This document shows, piece by piece, positions 43,961 through 53,177 of a stretch of DNA of 64,000 nucleotides (positions within the stretch are counted from its first letter, which is position 1; each line of letters opens with the position of its first letter). The notes under the pieces are model-generated. The model was not told where the DNA came from, searched no databases, and saw only the letters and a program-made list of their open reading frames with translations. The position numbers and the translations under genes are program-made. Source of the DNA: GWE2-42-39 sp034003625 (GTDB taxonomy: Bacteria; Bacteroidota; Bacteroidia; Bacteroidales; Prolixibacteraceae); the NCBI GenBank assembly GCA_034003625.1, contig JAVEYG010000008.1:1-64000 (forward strand), in the 5' to 3' direction.

Positions 43961-43992
43961 CTCATCCGATGAACCTGAGATCACCGGATGAG
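43961..43992. repeat. imperfect inverted repeat
   Basis: CTCATCCGATGA and TCACCGGATGAG pair over 12 positions with one mismatch around an 8-base loop, about 120 bases upstream of the PUL2 sigma gene. It may be an operator or an RNA hairpin on a leader; no partner copy was found. Confidence 0.55.
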
Positions 43993-44047
43993 CAGGTAAA
44001 ACCGGACCAGAAAAAGGCAAATTATTTTTCTTCCTGAAAAAGAATGT

Positions 44048-44162
44048 TTCCCATCCCGGGGCGGGAGACTTTCACATGCCGGGATGTGAGCCTCTCACAT
44101 GCGTAATTGTGAGACCTTCACAAGCTTGATGGGGAAGCTTTCACATGTATAATGGAAGGAGC
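44048..44162. repeat. 23-base-period array of small hairpin units
   Basis: Five units begin at 44048, 44071, 44094, 44117 and 44140, exactly 23 bases apart. Each starts with a TTCACATG-like octamer (TTCCCATC, TTCACATG, CTCACATG, TTCACAAG, TTCACATG). The first four contain a self-complementary pair (TCCC/GGGA, TCACAT/ATGTGA, CTCACA/TGTGAG, AAGCTT/AAGCTT), so the bases change but pairing is kept; the fifth matches only at its head. It lies about 205-320 bases upstream of the PUL2 sigma gene. Confidence 0.8.
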
Positions 44163-44500
44163 CTCGCTTCGGGCGGGAAACGGGTAATCAATGCCTTGTT
44201 GTCTGTACTCAGATGGTCCATACTATCTGATATTTTATTATATCCATCTTTTTACTTCCCGCACCAATTAAATTTATCCTTTGACAAATTACTGGTTATT
44301 CAATCTCACTATTTCAGATGCTATTATTTGTTTGGTCTGTTATGAAAAACTTAAAACCGGATAAAAGATAAACAGAAACATGGAAACATGATCACATAAT
44401 CTTGGGAAATTCATGAACACCCCCATTTTTTGGACGAAATGACATCGTGGGTATATGAAGGCCTCATTTTTCGTGCTGAACGATTTTGATTTTTGAGCAA

Positions 44501-44534
44501 AAACAGCCAAAATGAGGGTGCATTTTGGCTGTTT
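44501..44534 (-). terminator. terminator of the PUL3 operon
   Basis: AAACAGCCAAAATG and CATTTTGGCTGTTT form a perfect 14-base-pair stem with a 6-base loop. On the minus strand the stem ends in GGCTGTTTTTGC, giving a U-run, so it should stop leftward transcription about 160 bases after the MFS carrier gene. Confidence 0.8.
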
Positions 44535-44691
44535 CGGAGAGGATGGACGTCAGATTTTTGGGAGAAGTGGGTTCCGGGTTGAATAAATGTAGATACTAAT
44601 CTACCATTAACAAGTTACAGATTTACCACGAAACATCAGAATGAACCAACCTCTGTTGTTTTATTGCATATCTGAAGTATGGGACAAAAAG

Positions 44692-45993
44692 TCATTTAAA
44701 AATGGCTGTTTCAATCTTTATTTTTTCAGACCGTTTGATTAGGAATGTAATGATCAACCATACTACCAAATAAGTGCAACCACAAAAAGTGAAAATAATG
44801 TTGTAGCCAAACGATATGTTTCCTAAATTTTTATAGTAATCCAACAAAAAACCAACAAACATTGGAAATAATATTCCTCCAACGGCACCTGACATACCTG
44901 CAATTCCAACGACCGAACTTACAACCTGTTTGGGAAACATATCCGAAGCAAGTGTAAATACATTGGTTGCCCATCCCTGGTGGACTGCTACTGCAAGGCT
45001 TAGTATGGCTACTGCGATCCAAACATTGGAAACAAACTGGAGCATGATCACACAAAGTTCGGTGACTGCAAAGATAAGCAGCGCTTTCCGGCGTGCTTTA
45101 AGCGTAGCCATTCCTCTGCGGATAAACCATGAAGAAAGATATCCCCCGCCAACGCAGCCGATAGTTGTTGCCGCATAAATAATCATCAACGGGATACTCG
45201 GTTTTGTCAAATCAATCTGGAAATGCGCAGTAAAATAGGACGGTAACCAAAACAGGAAAAACCAATATATCGGATCGATCATGAATTTACCGATAACAAC
45301 TGCCCAGGTTTGAGGAAAAGAAAAAAGTTTTATCCACTTTACACTGATCTCTTTTTCTTTTCTATCACTATCATATTCCTGCCCCTTGTTGATCAATTCC
45401 AGTTCTTCTCTGCTCAACCTTTTTTGACGGGAGGGTACGTCATACAAAAAGAGCCACAGGGCAAGCCAGACAAATCCCAGTGCACCGGTAACCCAGAACA
45501 CTTCCCTCCAACCATACGCACTTAAAATATATGGACAAAGTACAAGGGCCAAAACAACCCCAACGCTTGTGCCGGCATTGAATATACCGGTAGCCAACGC
45601 TCGTTCCTTTTTGGGAAACCATTCTGAAACTGCTTTCATCGCTGCCGGAAAATTCCCGGCTTCGCCTATCCCCAAACCTATCCGGGCAAATGAAAATCCC
45701 CAGACACTTTTTGCAACAGCATGCAGCATCCCTGCAAGGCTCCAGACGACCACAGCAACAGAATAGCCGGTCTTTGTTCCTACCCAATCAATAAACCGGC
45801 CCAGCAACAACAGTCCAATGGCATAGGCTGCGGTGAAGGCCATTACAATATGTGCAAAATCGGTTTCAGTCCAGTTGAATTCAGATTCAAGCGTAGGTTT
45901 TAACAACCCAATAATTTGCCGGTCCATATAGTTTATGGTGGTGGCAAAAAAGAGCATGGAGACGATAATCCAGCGATAGTTTTTTATCTTCAT
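44692..45993 (-). CDS. MFS transporter, anion:cation symporter (hexuronate) type
   Basis: A 433-residue major-facilitator protein with 12 membrane segments. The N-terminal motif TTINYMDRQIIGLLKPTL and LLGRFIDWVGTKTGYSVAVV, together with IGEAGNFPAAMKAVSEWFPKKE, place it in the anion:cation symporter (ACS) family with the hexuronate carriers ExuT and GudP. It would bring a uronic acid or related acid sugar across the inner membrane. It overlaps the KDPG aldolase gene by four bases, so carrier, aldolase and KDG kinase form one pathway unit at the end of PUL3. Confidence 0.88.
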   Translation of the reverse strand: MKIKNYRWIIVSMLFFATTINYMDRQIIGLLKPTLESEFNWTETDFAHIVMAFTAAYAIGLLLLGRFIDWVGTKTGYSVAVVVWSLAGMLHAVAKSVWGFSFARIGLGIGEAGNFPAAMKAVSEWFPKKERALATGIFNAGTSVGVVLALVLCPYILSAYGWREVFWVTGALGFVWLALWLFLYDVPSRQKRLSREELELINKGQEYDSDRKEKEISVKWIKLFSFPQTWAVVIGKFMIDPIYWFFLFWLPSYFTAHFQIDLTKPSIPLMIIYAATTIGCVGGGYLSSWFIRRGMATLKARRKALLIFAVTELCVIMLQFVSNVWIAVAILSLAVAVHQGWATNVFTLASDMFPKQVVSSVVGIAGMSGAVGGILFPMFVGFLLDYYKNLGNISFGYNIIFTFCGCTYLVVWLIITFLIKRSEKIKIETAIFK

Positions 45994-46661
45994 GCTTTCT
46001 TTAATTTTTGAAAGTCCCTGATCAGTTGGACATAGCCCGAAAAGTGTTTCCCCAAAGCATCCCAGTCTTTGGACTTTATGATGGCTTTATTGAATAACGG
46101 GCTTCCGATACCAAAACCTTCTACGCCAACATCCAAAAAACTTTGCATATTACCGGTACTTATTCCCCCGGTTGGCATCATCTTTACCTGGTTTAATGGG
46201 GCTTTTACGTCTTTAATATAGCCTGCCCCAAAATTTCCGGCGGGATAAATTTTCACAATTGATGCACCCAGATCCCATGCCTTATAAATTTCTGAAGGAG
46301 TTAATGCGCCAGGGAATATAGGTACATGTTTATTCACGCAACTGGTTATTACCTCTTCGTTTACAAGAGGCGTAACGATAAACCGGGCCCCGTAATCCAA
46401 TGCGTTGTTCAAATCAGATAAGCTGCAAACCGTGCCTGCACCCACGTTCAGGATCCCTGAATATTCTTTGATGGCATACCGAATTAGTGTTTCAACTTCC
46501 GGGCTATTCATTGTTACCTCAATCGTTGTCAACCCGGCTTTCACATAAACCGGAAGGATTTGCTTAAAATCTTCCAAATCTATTCCTCTTACAATGCCCA
46601 CAATGGGCATGTCTTCAAACCGTTCCCATGAAAAGGAGGTTTCTTTTGTTGTATTTTGCAT
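45990..46661 (-). CDS. KDPG/KHG aldolase
   Basis: A 223-residue class I aldolase of the Eda family, cleaving 2-keto-3-deoxy-6-phosphogluconate to pyruvate and glyceraldehyde-3-phosphate (and often 4-hydroxy-2-oxoglutarate). Motifs: GIVRG at the start, VTMNSPE with the catalytic Glu, VGAGTV, FPGALTPSEI and ASIVKIYPAG, where the Lys forms the Schiff base. It follows KDG kinase by 21 bases and receives its product. Cytoplasmic. Confidence 0.93.
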   Translation of the reverse strand: MQNTTKETSFSWERFEDMPIVGIVRGIDLEDFKQILPVYVKAGLTTIEVTMNSPEVETLIRYAIKEYSGILNVGAGTVCSLSDLNNALDYGARFIVTPLVNEEVITSCVNKHVPIFPGALTPSEIYKAWDLGASIVKIYPAGNFGAGYIKDVKAPLNQVKMMPTGGISTGNMQSFLDVGVEGFGIGSPLFNKAIIKSKDWDALGKHFSGYVQLIRDFQKLKKA

Positions 46662-46682
46662 GATTTTTTTTCTTTTTAATTT

Positions 46683-47726
46683 TTACCGGTTTACCCGTCC
46701 GCTGCCATCACCCTTCATCAGGTTCTCCACCTCGGCTACTGTTGAAAGGTTAAAATCGCCATAAATAGTATGCTTTAAACAGGATGCAGCCGTGGCGAAA
46801 TTCAAGGCTTTCTGGTCATCACCGGGATAAGCAAGTAGCCCGTAGACCAGTCCTCCCATAAACGAATCACCGCCTCCCACCCGGTCAACAATGTGGGTAA
46901 TATCATACGTTGGCGATTTAAACAGTTCTCTGCCATCATATAATACACCGGCCCAGGTATTGTGGCTGGCGCTGATTGACCCCCGCAGTGTAATAACCAC
47001 TTTTTTTGTGCGTGGAAATTTTTTCATTAGCTGCTCGCATACCGATTGAAACTTATTGCCATCTACCTGACCGGATGTTCTGGTTACATCAAAGCCTTCA
47101 GGTTTGATCCCAAATACGGTTTCGGCATCTTCCTCGTTGCCCAGGATAATATCACATTTACCCACCAAATCCGGCATAATTTCCGAGGCCGTTTTCCCGT
47201 ACTTCCACAGGTTTTTACGGTAATTCAAATCGACAGAAACAGTAACTCCCAATTTATTGGCAACTTTAATGGCTTCCATACAAGCTTCGGCAGCACCCTG
47301 CGACAGGGCCGGGGTGATGCCTGTCCAGTGAAACCAATCCGCGTCTTTCAGTATTTCTTCCCAGTTGATCATACGGGGTTTAATTTCAGCAATCGAAGAA
47401 TGGGCACGGTCATAAATCACTTTACTGGGACGTGCCACGGCCCCTGTTTCTAAGTAATAAAGACCCAAACGCTCTCCGCCGTAAATCACATGGTTGGTTT
47501 TCACCCCATGTTTGTGCAGGCTTTTCAGACAGGCATCTGCAATATCATTTTTTGGCAGGCGGGTTACGAACTCCGCATTCATTCCGAAATTGGCCAGTGA
47601 TACGGCTACATTGGCTTCGCCTCCGCAATAGGTTGCCACAAACTCATTGGCCTGGCTGAAACGAAGGTAACCGGGCGCTGCCAGACGCAGCATGATCTCC
47701 CCAAAACTTACTATTTTTTTGTTCAT
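46683..47726 (-). CDS. 2-keto-3-deoxygluconate kinase, PfkB family
   Basis: A 347-residue PfkB/ribokinase-type sugar kinase: GEIMLRLAAPG at the N-terminus, YCGGEANVAVSLANFG (substrate loop, residues 33-48) and GGGDSFMGGLVYGLL with the catalytic Asp near residue 290. Being next to KDPG aldolase makes 2-keto-3-deoxygluconate the likely substrate, phosphorylated to KDPG. It completes the lower uronate pathway; the upper steps (uronate isomerase, KduI/KduD or a polysaccharide lyase) are not in the window. Confidence 0.9.
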   Translation of the reverse strand: MNKKIVSFGEIMLRLAAPGYLRFSQANEFVATYCGGEANVAVSLANFGMNAEFVTRLPKNDIADACLKSLHKHGVKTNHVIYGGERLGLYYLETGAVARPSKVIYDRAHSSIAEIKPRMINWEEILKDADWFHWTGITPALSQGAAEACMEAIKVANKLGVTVSVDLNYRKNLWKYGKTASEIMPDLVGKCDIILGNEEDAETVFGIKPEGFDVTRTSGQVDGNKFQSVCEQLMKKFPRTKKVVITLRGSISASHNTWAGVLYDGRELFKSPTYDITHIVDRVGGGDSFMGGLVYGLLAYPGDDQKALNFATAASCLKHTIYGDFNLSTVAEVENLMKGDGSGRVNR

Positions 47727-47738
47727 TATGATTTATTT

Positions 47739-49160
47739 TTAATATGAAACGGAGTAAAGCCGGACATCCCGAAAGCAGAGACGAAGACGAACGGAACTAT
47801 TTTCCGGCAAATAGTTATCGCCCCACTTTAATTTAAGCTGAGTTGATTTGTCAGGCATAAATAAGCATTTATCCCTTTCAAATCCGGGTATAACGTTTCC
47901 ACTTTCATCGAGTAATTCAGCCATCAAATATCCCTGTAGTAGAGCAGAATCTTCCTGACGTCTAACAGCCTCAAAACTAACTTCTACTGAAAGTGGGTTA
48001 TCAGAAAGAGGTATCAAAGAAGTTACGACTTCAGCATTTGCCCTGCAATAAGCATAAAACATACGCCGTTGGTTTTGCTGATAAACCAGTCCATTACTAA
48101 CCCATCTTAATTCATCCCCGACCTTTATTGGTTGCATTAAGTTGTATGCAAGATCATGAGGCGTTTTTTCCAATCCGGAATTTTCGCGGAAGGGTCTTTC
48201 CCATGTAATCCCATCAGAACTAATCCACCATTCGTAGTCAAGAAACGGTCCATGAGGCCAAGGTTTACGATTGGGCAATACGGCAGGTTGCGAAACATAT
48301 TTTACCATAATGCCAGCCCAGAATCCGTTAAGTTCAATTGCCGACAAATGATAAAATTCAGTATCCGGATAATCCAGATCATCAGGCACTATCAATTGAT
48401 CATCGGGAAGGTATGGCCCGTCGGCGCCAAAGCTTTTCCCTGGAGTCCATGTTATCCCGTCGGGGCTTGTTCGTATATGCAGGACTCGTCGGATTTTAGG
48501 CATATTATCAGGATGTTTTTTTTCAAAAGGCTGATAACTGATTTGATAATTCACAAACTTCCCCAATTGTTTGTTCCACACCATATGGAAAGAGTCTTGC
48601 CCTTTATAGACAAAATTATCAGTTAACTTATGCCAGGTAGAACCGAATAAACTTCCAGAAAAGGTATGAAAAGGATGTCCTTTCAATGGTGGATTGCCTA
48701 ATTGGCATTGGAGTAAAAGCAATGCGTTATTCCCCAGAGCAATAGATCCTCCCTTCCATTATCCGGGCGGATCGGAATCAGGAAGTTCAAAAAGAATTTG
48801 GGCATCGTAATAATTAATTCCATCCGTTGTATATGCTCTCCATACCTGTGGCTTATGATCCTTACTCCTATTAAATCCATAAACAATATATCCCTCATCA
48901 ACAGGGACGTTACCATTTATCCTGAATTTATATCCGGTTGCCTTCCCTATGTGTTGAAACGGTTCAGCGCCAAACGTTAGTTTGCCAAACTCAATATTAA
49001 TATTTTTCGGATTTCCGATTGCAAGAAGATTCTCTTTGCTTTTATCTGAAGCAAAGCCAGAATTGAAAGATGATACAAGAACCAATACAACGAATGAAAA
49101 CACCACACGTTGGAAATGATTTACCTGATTTATTTGCTGATAGTTCTTTATAATATTCAT
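47739..49160 (-). pseudogene. sialidase-like secreted protein interrupted by an in-frame stop
   Basis: One continuous frame of 474 codons is cut by a TAA at 48759-48761. The front part (133 residues) begins with a signal peptide (RVVFSFVVLVLVSSFNSGFA) and has YIVYGFNRSKDHKPQVWRAY; after the stop the same frame goes on through WKGGSIALGNNALLLLQC and the blade-like motifs RTSPDGITWTPGKSFG and WISSDGITWERPF (S-x-DG-x-TW, Asp-box-like). Without the stop it would be one exported, probably beta-propeller protein with a C-terminal beta-sandwich. Its ATG overlaps the fucosidase stop by four bases. Whether the stop is real or a sequencing error cannot be told here. Confidence 0.8.
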
Positions 49161-50239
49161 TTTTTCGATTCTTTTATTTTTTCTCCAACTTCTGAAATTA
49201 TTTGTATCGATTTTTCAGGGACTTTCCCGTTTCCATCAGGACCAATATTAAGCAGAAAATTGCCGCCTTTGGTGTTTATGTCTTTCAGCATATCAAATAC
49301 AGTCTGTGCATCTTTCCAGTTGGTATCATTTTCTTTGTATCCCCATGAACCATTGAGCGTATAACATGCTTCCCATGGATAAGCTTGGTTGGCATCAGGA
49401 TGTTCCTGTTCCGGAGTACCAAAATCCTTTTTAAATATTCTCCGTTTTGCAACCCGGTTATTTATGATGATTTCAGGCTTTAATTCCCTGATATACTGAT
49501 ATAACTCTTTTCCATCCTCTATGTTCCACCAATAAACCCAGTCTCCATCAAACCACATCATATCCGTATTATACTTTTCAATTAATTCCCGAATCTGGTT
49601 TTTCATATACGTTATGTACTCAGCTTTTTTTTGTGATTTCATTCGGATATGGGCCCATCTCTGCCTTATATTGGTCCCGTCGATATTCCGTTCCTGAGAA
49701 GGGTGATGCCAGTCGATAATGCTGTAATAAGTACAGAACTTTAACCCATACTTTTTACAGGCAACACTAAGTTCGGCAAGGATGTCCCGTCCGGCAAAGG
49801 GTGTGCTGCCAACATCAAAGTTGGTATATTCACTATTCCACAGACAAAAACCTTCATGATGCTTCGTTGTGATAACAATGTATTTCATTCCTGCCTCTTT
49901 AGCGGTTCGGGCAATAAAATCAGCATTAAAATCCTGAGGATTAAATGTTGTTGTCAACATTGAATATACTTGAGCAGGTATATCTGCCTCAGCCTGTAAC
50001 CATTCAGCATATTTCCCTGCAACCTTTCCTTCCCATTCACCTCCTAATTGACTATACAAACCAAAATGAATGAACATTCCGTATTTTGCATCAGTAAACC
50101 ATTTCATCCGTCTATCTATTTGTTCTGATGGTTCATTCAAATAATCAATTTTGTTTTGAGCCATGCCTACAAAAAATATAAGTAGCATGGCAGTAAAAAT
50201 TAACAGCCTTCTGTGATTAAAATTAATTGTTGTCTTCAT
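49157..50239 (-). CDS. alpha-L-fucosidase, GH29
   Basis: A GH29 fucosidase with a signal peptide (LLIFTAMLLIFFVGMAQ) and a complete catalytic barrel: TDAKYGMFIHFGLYSQLGGEW, TTKHHEGFCLWNSEYTNFD and the nucleophile block MMWFDGDW (Asp near residue 231). It ends soon after FLLNIGPDGNGKVP and so lacks the C-terminal beta-sandwich found in most members. The start at 50239 is preferred to 50281 because it is the ATG just before the signal. It releases terminal alpha-linked fucose in the periplasm or on the surface, consistent with a fucosylated PUL3 substrate. Confidence 0.92.
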   Translation of the reverse strand: MKTTINFNHRRLLIFTAMLLIFFVGMAQNKIDYLNEPSEQIDRRMKWFTDAKYGMFIHFGLYSQLGGEWEGKVAGKYAEWLQAEADIPAQVYSMLTTTFNPQDFNADFIARTAKEAGMKYIVITTKHHEGFCLWNSEYTNFDVGSTPFAGRDILAELSVACKKYGLKFCTYYSIIDWHHPSQERNIDGTNIRQRWAHIRMKSQKKAEYITYMKNQIRELIEKYNTDMMWFDGDWVYWWNIEDGKELYQYIRELKPEIIINNRVAKRRIFKKDFGTPEQEHPDANQAYPWEACYTLNGSWGYKENDTNWKDAQTVFDMLKDINTKGGNFLLNIGPDGNGKVPEKSIQIISEVGEKIKESKK

Positions 50240-50427
50240 ATTAAATTGTATTTGTGTTGTTTTTAAATTGATATCATCCACTTATATTACCCGAAACCAA
50301 GTATCTGCTTTTTTATTTTCACCGAGAAGTTTAGTAATCTCACTCCTTTTAGGTAGTATGGAATTTCTAACAAATAACAGTGTCAACGCTGAATTGAACA
50401 GTGATTAGTTTATCAAAAATTAAATAC

Positions 50428-50444
50428 AAGAGTATTTTACTCTT
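50428..50444 (-). terminator. small hairpin after the GH99-like gene
   Basis: AAGAGTA and TACTCTT form a 7-base-pair stem with a 3-base loop, 13 bases after the stop and followed on the minus strand by TTGTATTTAATTTTTG. It may partly separate this gene from the fucosidase gene. Confidence 0.45.
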
Positions 50445-50456
50445 TCATATCCTTCA

Positions 50457-51701
50457 TTATTGATACTTTTTATACTTTCCGCACATCGTATTTTTTACAG
50501 CTTCCAGATAACCATAGCCCCATTTCATATCTGGTTCCAGATAGCTACCCTCAACCCACTCGTTCCAGGCATTAATGATAATAAGTTTGGTTTGCTCCGG
50601 ACGGTTATCTACATATTCTTTTGCCTTTAGCAGATAAGCAGTAAAACTCTCCGGAGAATTATTATAATGAACTACCGATTCAATGCCTTTTTCAGGATAA
50701 CGAGGGGTGTTATCCCATCCTATTGTTACGTTAGGAAAATATGGAATAGTCAATATTGAATCCCATTTATTTTGCAAGGACATCGCATTTTCACCCCATT
50801 TTATGTAATCTTCATTTATCCCTGAACACATCATCCAGTTGTAGGTCGTTATGCTGTTAATTCCCAGCAGCGAAACAATTTCATTTATGCTTTTTTCTTC
50901 GATATATTTCCCGGCTGGCAAATACGGATTCCCATTCCGTCCCCGACCGATCAACTGAATGTGCATGCCAGAAAATCCCGCCTTCTTTACTTCTTCCCGG
51001 AAGTAATTAAGTGCTTTTGATGTCCCTTCCAAATCATCAAAACTTTTAATCAGGTTCGGTAAGCTATATATAGAAAACACAGGTTCATTGTTAATCTTAA
51101 AATAGTTAGGCTGTTTGAAATATTGTTTAATAATTCTATCAACTATTATTTTATAGTTATCCCAATCTACTTTACCATGCCATATAAGTGAATCTGTTTT
51201 ATAACGATAATGATTCCACATATTTCCCGGCACGTCGTGGTTAGCCCACATCAGGTAAAAATTCATTTTGTCATTATTACGTGCACCTAAAAAGCCATTG
51301 TCAATGGCCTCTTCCAAAAAAGGTTTATTATTGTACCAGTACCAGTCAAAAATGAATATATTAACACCATGATCTGTTGCTGCATCTATTTTTTGCTCCC
51401 ACGCTTTCGGATCATTGTCCATTTTGTACCCCCACAATGGGATACGGGGTTGGTAGTGTCCCTCGAAACGGGAATCTCCTTTCTGAATTATCTCCCACTC
51501 GCCTATTCCTTCACTCCACAGTTTTTCATGCGCTAATTGTTCATCATGGCAAGAAGGCCATACGTAGGCAGCAAGATTATAATCTTCATGAGAAACTGTA
51601 TGTTCCTTTTTCTCTAAACAAGCAGTATATGCCAAAAGAAGAAATAAACTTACGAAGTATAACAATCTGATATTTACTAATTTTTTTATGTTTATATTCA
51701 T
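50457..51701 (-). CDS. GH99-like / WbsX-type lipoprotein
   Basis: A 414-residue lipoprotein (lipobox LLAYTACLEK) with a barrel of the WbsX / glycoside hydrolase 99-like type: LAAYVWPSCHDEQ at the start, FIFDWYWYNNKPFLEEAID near residue 110, and NAWNEWVEGSYLEPD near 385. GH99 enzymes are endo-alpha-mannanases; WbsX-like domains occur in O-antigen clusters and in PULs, where some act on alpha-linked glycans. The exported form, with fucosidase and sialidase neighbours, points to degradation. Two acidic residues in NEWVEG are the best active-site candidates. Confidence 0.85.
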   Translation of the reverse strand: MNINIKKLVNIRLLYFVSLFLLLAYTACLEKKEHTVSHEDYNLAAYVWPSCHDEQLAHEKLWSEGIGEWEIIQKGDSRFEGHYQPRIPLWGYKMDNDPKAWEQKIDAATDHGVNIFIFDWYWYNNKPFLEEAIDNGFLGARNNDKMNFYLMWANHDVPGNMWNHYRYKTDSLIWHGKVDWDNYKIIVDRIIKQYFKQPNYFKINNEPVFSIYSLPNLIKSFDDLEGTSKALNYFREEVKKAGFSGMHIQLIGRGRNGNPYLPAGKYIEEKSINEIVSLLGINSITTYNWMMCSGINEDYIKWGENAMSLQNKWDSILTIPYFPNVTIGWDNTPRYPEKGIESVVHYNNSPESFTAYLLKAKEYVDNRPEQTKLIIINAWNEWVEGSYLEPDMKWGYGYLEAVKNTMCGKYKKYQ

Positions 51702-51917
51702 TATGAATTAGTTTTTTTTATATCCTTAATTCTTTTAAACAAATAATTATCAAGAAATTACATAGAAATACACCCTGCTTTCCAGTCGCTTTATTAAGCG
51801 AGGTTGTAGTCTTAAATACAATGCTGAAATCTGTAGTCTTCTCAGCTAAGACAATATATTGCTCTGCAAATACTATTTAACGAATAATTTTAGAGTTTTA
51901 TCCCGTCTATAAGTCTA

Positions 51918-53084
51918 TTAATTAGAAGTTTCTGTTCCTCCTACGCTAACAATTTTTCTTCGTTTGTAAACCTGAACAATTTTTGAATCATAGTCATCAG
52001 CTAAAATATCTTCTTCAGTGAAGTTGGTCATAAGGATCATTTGTTCTTTCGTTCGATTATAATCATACGTTATGTAAATTGTTCCGTCCTTATCTTGTTG
52101 TCCATCAGGATAAGAAACTCCCTTCCTTTCGTCCAACAGTAGGCCTTTTGACCAGGATTGTCCATCATCTTTGGAAATAAATGCCATTAGATGGGACCGT
52201 CCTGTCTTTATTCCTACAGGACCATGTTTTACCAGCAAAAGATTCCCGGAAATTAACCGACGAATAAAAAATCTTGCACTGGGATGTTTAATTATCGATG
52301 GATTTAGAGGACTCCACGAAATTCCTCCGTCGGTTGAAAAGCTTTCACCTATTCCGTATTTTGTTCGTACCAGCATCCATAAGGATCCGTCTTTTTTTTC
52401 GACAATCATGTGTTCATCGAACTCCCGGTCTTCCCGGGGCACATTCACTGCGCCCTGCTCATGCCAGCTTATACCCTTATCCTTTGACATAATTACCTTA
52501 GCGCTATAATCTGTCAATCTCCAGGTAGAAACGGGCAAAACCCATTCACCACCTGAAAGGACTACCGGTTTACACATCATAATCCCGTTAGTTAACCGTC
52601 TTGGTTCCGACCAGTCGGGATCTTTCGTATCCGGATTATTTGTCGTTATTGCCCAGACTCCGGCAACAGATCCGTCGTGCCCAATGGTTTGAGCCCAAAA
52701 AAACCAAAGCTTTCCATCCGGGTCGATCCAGATTTCCGGATCAAATGCCCTGACTGGTCCCTTTCTATCAGGATCAATAATTAATACTTCTTCCCATCTA
52801 TTTCCTTTGTCTCCACTAGTAGCAAGAACGACATAGTTATCTGCATTTTCCCCGGGTGTTGGCCCTGCATACCATACTGCCCAGATACGTCCTCCTTCAG
52901 ATATTGCAACGCTGGGAATGCCGGTGAACATTCTGCTTCCCAATGAATATGCAGTATTTGATTGTTCAGGTTTTATTAATTCCGGTGGATTAGTAAATTG
53001 ATTCTCATTTTGGGCTACTAATTTTTGAGAAACAAAAAATGAACATAGTAATATTCCCAGAGCAAATATCCTGTAATTCTCCAT
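51918..53084 (-). CDS. sialidase-family (BNR) glycoside hydrolase
   Basis: A 388-residue protein with a signal peptide (FALGILLCSFFVSQKLVAQ) and a six-bladed sialidase fold. Four Asp-boxes are visible: SGDKGNRW, SKDKGISW, STDGGISW and SKDDGQSW. The FRIP-like N-terminal Arg motif is not clear (FTGIPSVAIS), so true sialic-acid specificity is uncertain; many PUL sialidase-fold enzymes act on other acid sugars. It is the first enzyme after susD in PUL3; a 216-base AT-rich gap with no clear feature follows before the GH99-like gene. Confidence 0.85.
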   Translation of the reverse strand: MENYRIFALGILLCSFFVSQKLVAQNENQFTNPPELIKPEQSNTAYSLGSRMFTGIPSVAISEGGRIWAVWYAGPTPGENADNYVVLATSGDKGNRWEEVLIIDPDRKGPVRAFDPEIWIDPDGKLWFFWAQTIGHDGSVAGVWAITTNNPDTKDPDWSEPRRLTNGIMMCKPVVLSGGEWVLPVSTWRLTDYSAKVIMSKDKGISWHEQGAVNVPREDREFDEHMIVEKKDGSLWMLVRTKYGIGESFSTDGGISWSPLNPSIIKHPSARFFIRRLISGNLLLVKHGPVGIKTGRSHLMAFISKDDGQSWSKGLLLDERKGVSYPDGQQDKDGTIYITYDYNRTKEQMILMTNFTEEDILADDYDSKIVQVYKRRKIVSVGGTETSN

Positions 53085-53177
53085 AAGATTGTGATTTTTT
53101 GAACAACCGAAGAGTTACCCTGGAATATCTATACCAAGGCAATCTTCGATTGATTATTCTTGAATTATTTTTCCAAA

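Larger units (their letters stand above)
43844..44691. other. 848-base gene-free stretch between PUL2 and PUL3
   Basis: No convincing coding frame. It contains, from left to right, the PUL2 sigma promoter (43874-43902), a 12-base hairpin with one mismatch (43961-43992), the 23-base-period hairpin array (44048-44162), an AT-rich part without recognised features (about 44165-44480), and the terminator of the PUL3 operon (44501-44534). This is the longest non-coding stretch in the window. Confidence 0.85.

Noticed and set aside
44048..44162. CRISPR array
   Set aside because: The 23-base units are contiguous with no unique spacers, the repeats vary, and there are no cas genes.
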